A DNA stretch of 60,000 nt, taken from positions 9,638,973 through 9,698,972 of the forward strand of contig OZ037770.1 in the NCBI GenBank assembly GCA_964035545.1, given 5' to 3'. Position numbers and translations under genes: made by a program. The DNA is from Bugula neritina. Lineage: Eukaryota; Bryozoa; Gymnolaemata; Cheilostomatida; Bugulidae. A model generated the notes under the pieces. It saw only the letters and a list, made by a program, of their open reading frames with translations, was not told the DNA's origin and did no database searches. Shown one piece after another: positions 59,055-60,000 of this stretch. Each line of letters begins with the position of its first letter. The first letter of the stretch is position 1.

Positions 59055-59742
59055 AGCGGGGGAGATCCTTAATGAAAGGTTTGATTAGATTGAGAAAGGT
59101 GGGGAAGTTGTATTTGTCCACATCGTACAAGTGTCCTACATGGCAGTCCATAGTACGCTGGTGCCTGAGAATGTAGTCCCTGTGGTAACTATATTCACCA
59201 CAGGGACAGAGAGTAGTTAGGAAGTGCTGCGGTACGTGGACACGCAAACGGCGATAGGTGGAGAAGTGCTGCTGACACAGCCTGCAGGTGGTGCATCCGT
59301 CATGGCCGCGGTGTAGTTGAATCAGCTTTTCCGTCTCTGGTGCAACCCAGCTATGCTGCTGAAGTAACACGTCTGGTAGGGAGGTAGGAGGTGTCTCACT
59401 GTTCCAGGCCAGTTCTAATGGTGGCATATCTCCGTAGTCAGGAGAGCGGGTGGCGTCTAAAAGAGCAGAATTATTGTTAGATCGAGTTTGATCTTTACAG
59501 CATAATTCTGATGACAATCGACTGTTACTAGTCTGAGAGTCATGCATCTTTTTATACGGCACTCGAGAGACTGTGTCAGAATGTGTAAACTGACTGAGAG
59601 ACATATTATCAAGCTCCAGATCTAGTAGATCATCCGCCATTACTATGTCCTCGTCGTCATTCACGTGTGACTCTGTCTCCAGTAACTGTGATTCAATCAG
59701 ATCGATTAAATCAGAGTTGACTGAGGTGAGATCTATTTCCAT
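58837..59742 (-). CDS. C2H2-type zinc-finger protein of unknown family, retroelement-associated
   Basis: About 301 codons from the first in-frame ATG (59742, MEIDLTSVNSDLIDL); the frame is open back to 59766. The acidic N-terminal third (NDDEDIVMADDLLDLELDN) could act as an activation-like or binding segment. In the middle is one C2H2 finger, CRLCQQHFSTYRRLRVHVPQHF, with a Cys pair just before it (CTTC). It is followed by a second Cys/His group (CPCGEYSYHRDYILRHQ) and HVGHLYDVDKYNFPTFLNLI. A TATA box (TATAAATA, minus strand, about 59787-59794) lies about 50 bases upstream of the ATG. GC-rich, unlike the surroundings, so it arrived with a mobile element or is an unrelated gene at the window edge. 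I cannot name it. Confidence 0.6.
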   Translation of the reverse strand: MEIDLTSVNSDLIDLIESQLLETESHVNDDEDIVMADDLLDLELDNMSLSQFTHSDTVSRVPYKKMHDSQTSNSRLSSELCCKDQTRSNNNSALLDATRSPDYGDMPPLELAWNSETPPTSLPDVLLQQHSWVAPETEKLIQLHRGHDGCTTCRLCQQHFSTYRRLRVHVPQHFLTTLCPCGEYSYHRDYILRHQRTMDCHVGHLYDVDKYNFPTFLNLIKPFIKDLPRFERLKHGFPSPRIITHGPCPRPPRHRKPTKPSHSPPAQTIPRPSTLPRVLLHRVKIPQKRRSPFPYSDAAFF

Positions 59743-59785
59743 TAGTGGAGTGTTAGATCTAAGCAAGCTTACCTGGGAACTCGGT

Positions 59786-59796
59786 ATTTATACTCA
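59786..59796 (-). promoter_or_regulatory. TATA box upstream of the zinc-finger frame
   Basis: The minus strand reads GAGTATAAATACCG in a GC-richer context. A start site about 25-30 bases downstream would fall just before the ATG at 59742. A CAG/GTAAGC string at 59770-59780 could serve as a splice donor in the leader. Confidence 0.5.
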
Positions 59797-59799
59797 TAC

Positions 59800-60000
59800 T
59801 CGACGTTCAAGCTTGGATGCAGATGGATTAGAAAGTACGTCTACTCTTGACCGCGTCGGCGTAGGAAAAGGCTGGGCAGCGTGTTTGTTCTGCGAGACCG
59901 GAAATGTGTGCCCGGAGAGTGGTAATTCCACTCGCTATTCCGTTTTCGCAAAACTTGGTTTTTCCGTGGTGTTCATAACTCCCACGCTTTGCTGCCAGTC
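59800..60000. other. GC-rich window edge, unassigned
   Basis: Unlike the rest of the window, this end is GC-rich and open in one frame on each strand: plus, containing ACLFCETGNVCPESG; minus, containing KFCENGIASGITTLRAHISG, up to a TAA. Neither matches a family I know. It is probably the continuation of the retroelement or its neighbour gene. Confidence 0.3.

Overview
This is an AT-rich animal (metazoan) chromosome segment. The genes are split into many short exons with GT-AG introns, and the window carries tRNA-derived SINEs, MITEs, LTR pieces and large microsatellites. Nothing bacterial or organellar is present. The products (a secreted 2-Cys peroxiredoxin of PRDX4 type and ABCC5/MRP5-type transporters) occur in most animals, so the species cannot be fixed. 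A lophotrochozoan invertebrate (mollusc-like) is my guess, on weak grounds.

Layout. Positions 1-9500 are AT-rich intergenic DNA in which I see no gene, only degenerate TAATAC/TAATAG-type simple repeats towards its right end. Positions 9566-12713 hold a complete six-exon PRDX4-like gene (253 codons plus stop, frame exact across all five introns). From about 13740 a large segmental duplication begins. Unit 1 (about 13740-43395) contains a 29-exon ABCC5-like gene at 17662-42334. Unit 2 starts at about 43395, right after a 310-bp TA microsatellite, and repeats the same order: upstream sequence, then exons 1-9 of a second ABCC5-like gene (48286-55715). After that, intron 9 of copy 2 is filled with mobile elements, so any further exons lie beyond the window.

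The most striking feature is in exon 23 of copy 1. A 5190-bp DNA transposon (34273-39462) with about 1.19-kb terminal inverted repeats sits inside the coding exon, flanked by a TTA target duplication. Removing the element and one TTA restores the codon series of transmembrane domain 2. The same exon also has an in-frame TGA at 34218-34220. Apart from these two lesions, the 29 exons join into one open frame of 1431 codons, close to my recollection of about 1437 for human ABCC5. Copy 1 as shown therefore cannot make a full transporter, while the nine visible exons of copy 2 are all open. Copy 2 may be the working gene.

The two units act as mutual 'empty sites' that date insertions. SINEs are shared by both units, so they are older than the duplication. 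Two Harbinger-like MITE insertions, a mariner-like MITE, a hAT-like MITE, a tRNA-headed SINE and a solo LTR are present in only one unit. Positions 58026-59766 hold a 3' LTR and polypurine tract on the minus strand, preceded by a zinc-finger reading frame and an overlapping coiled-coil reading frame that I cannot assign to a known family.
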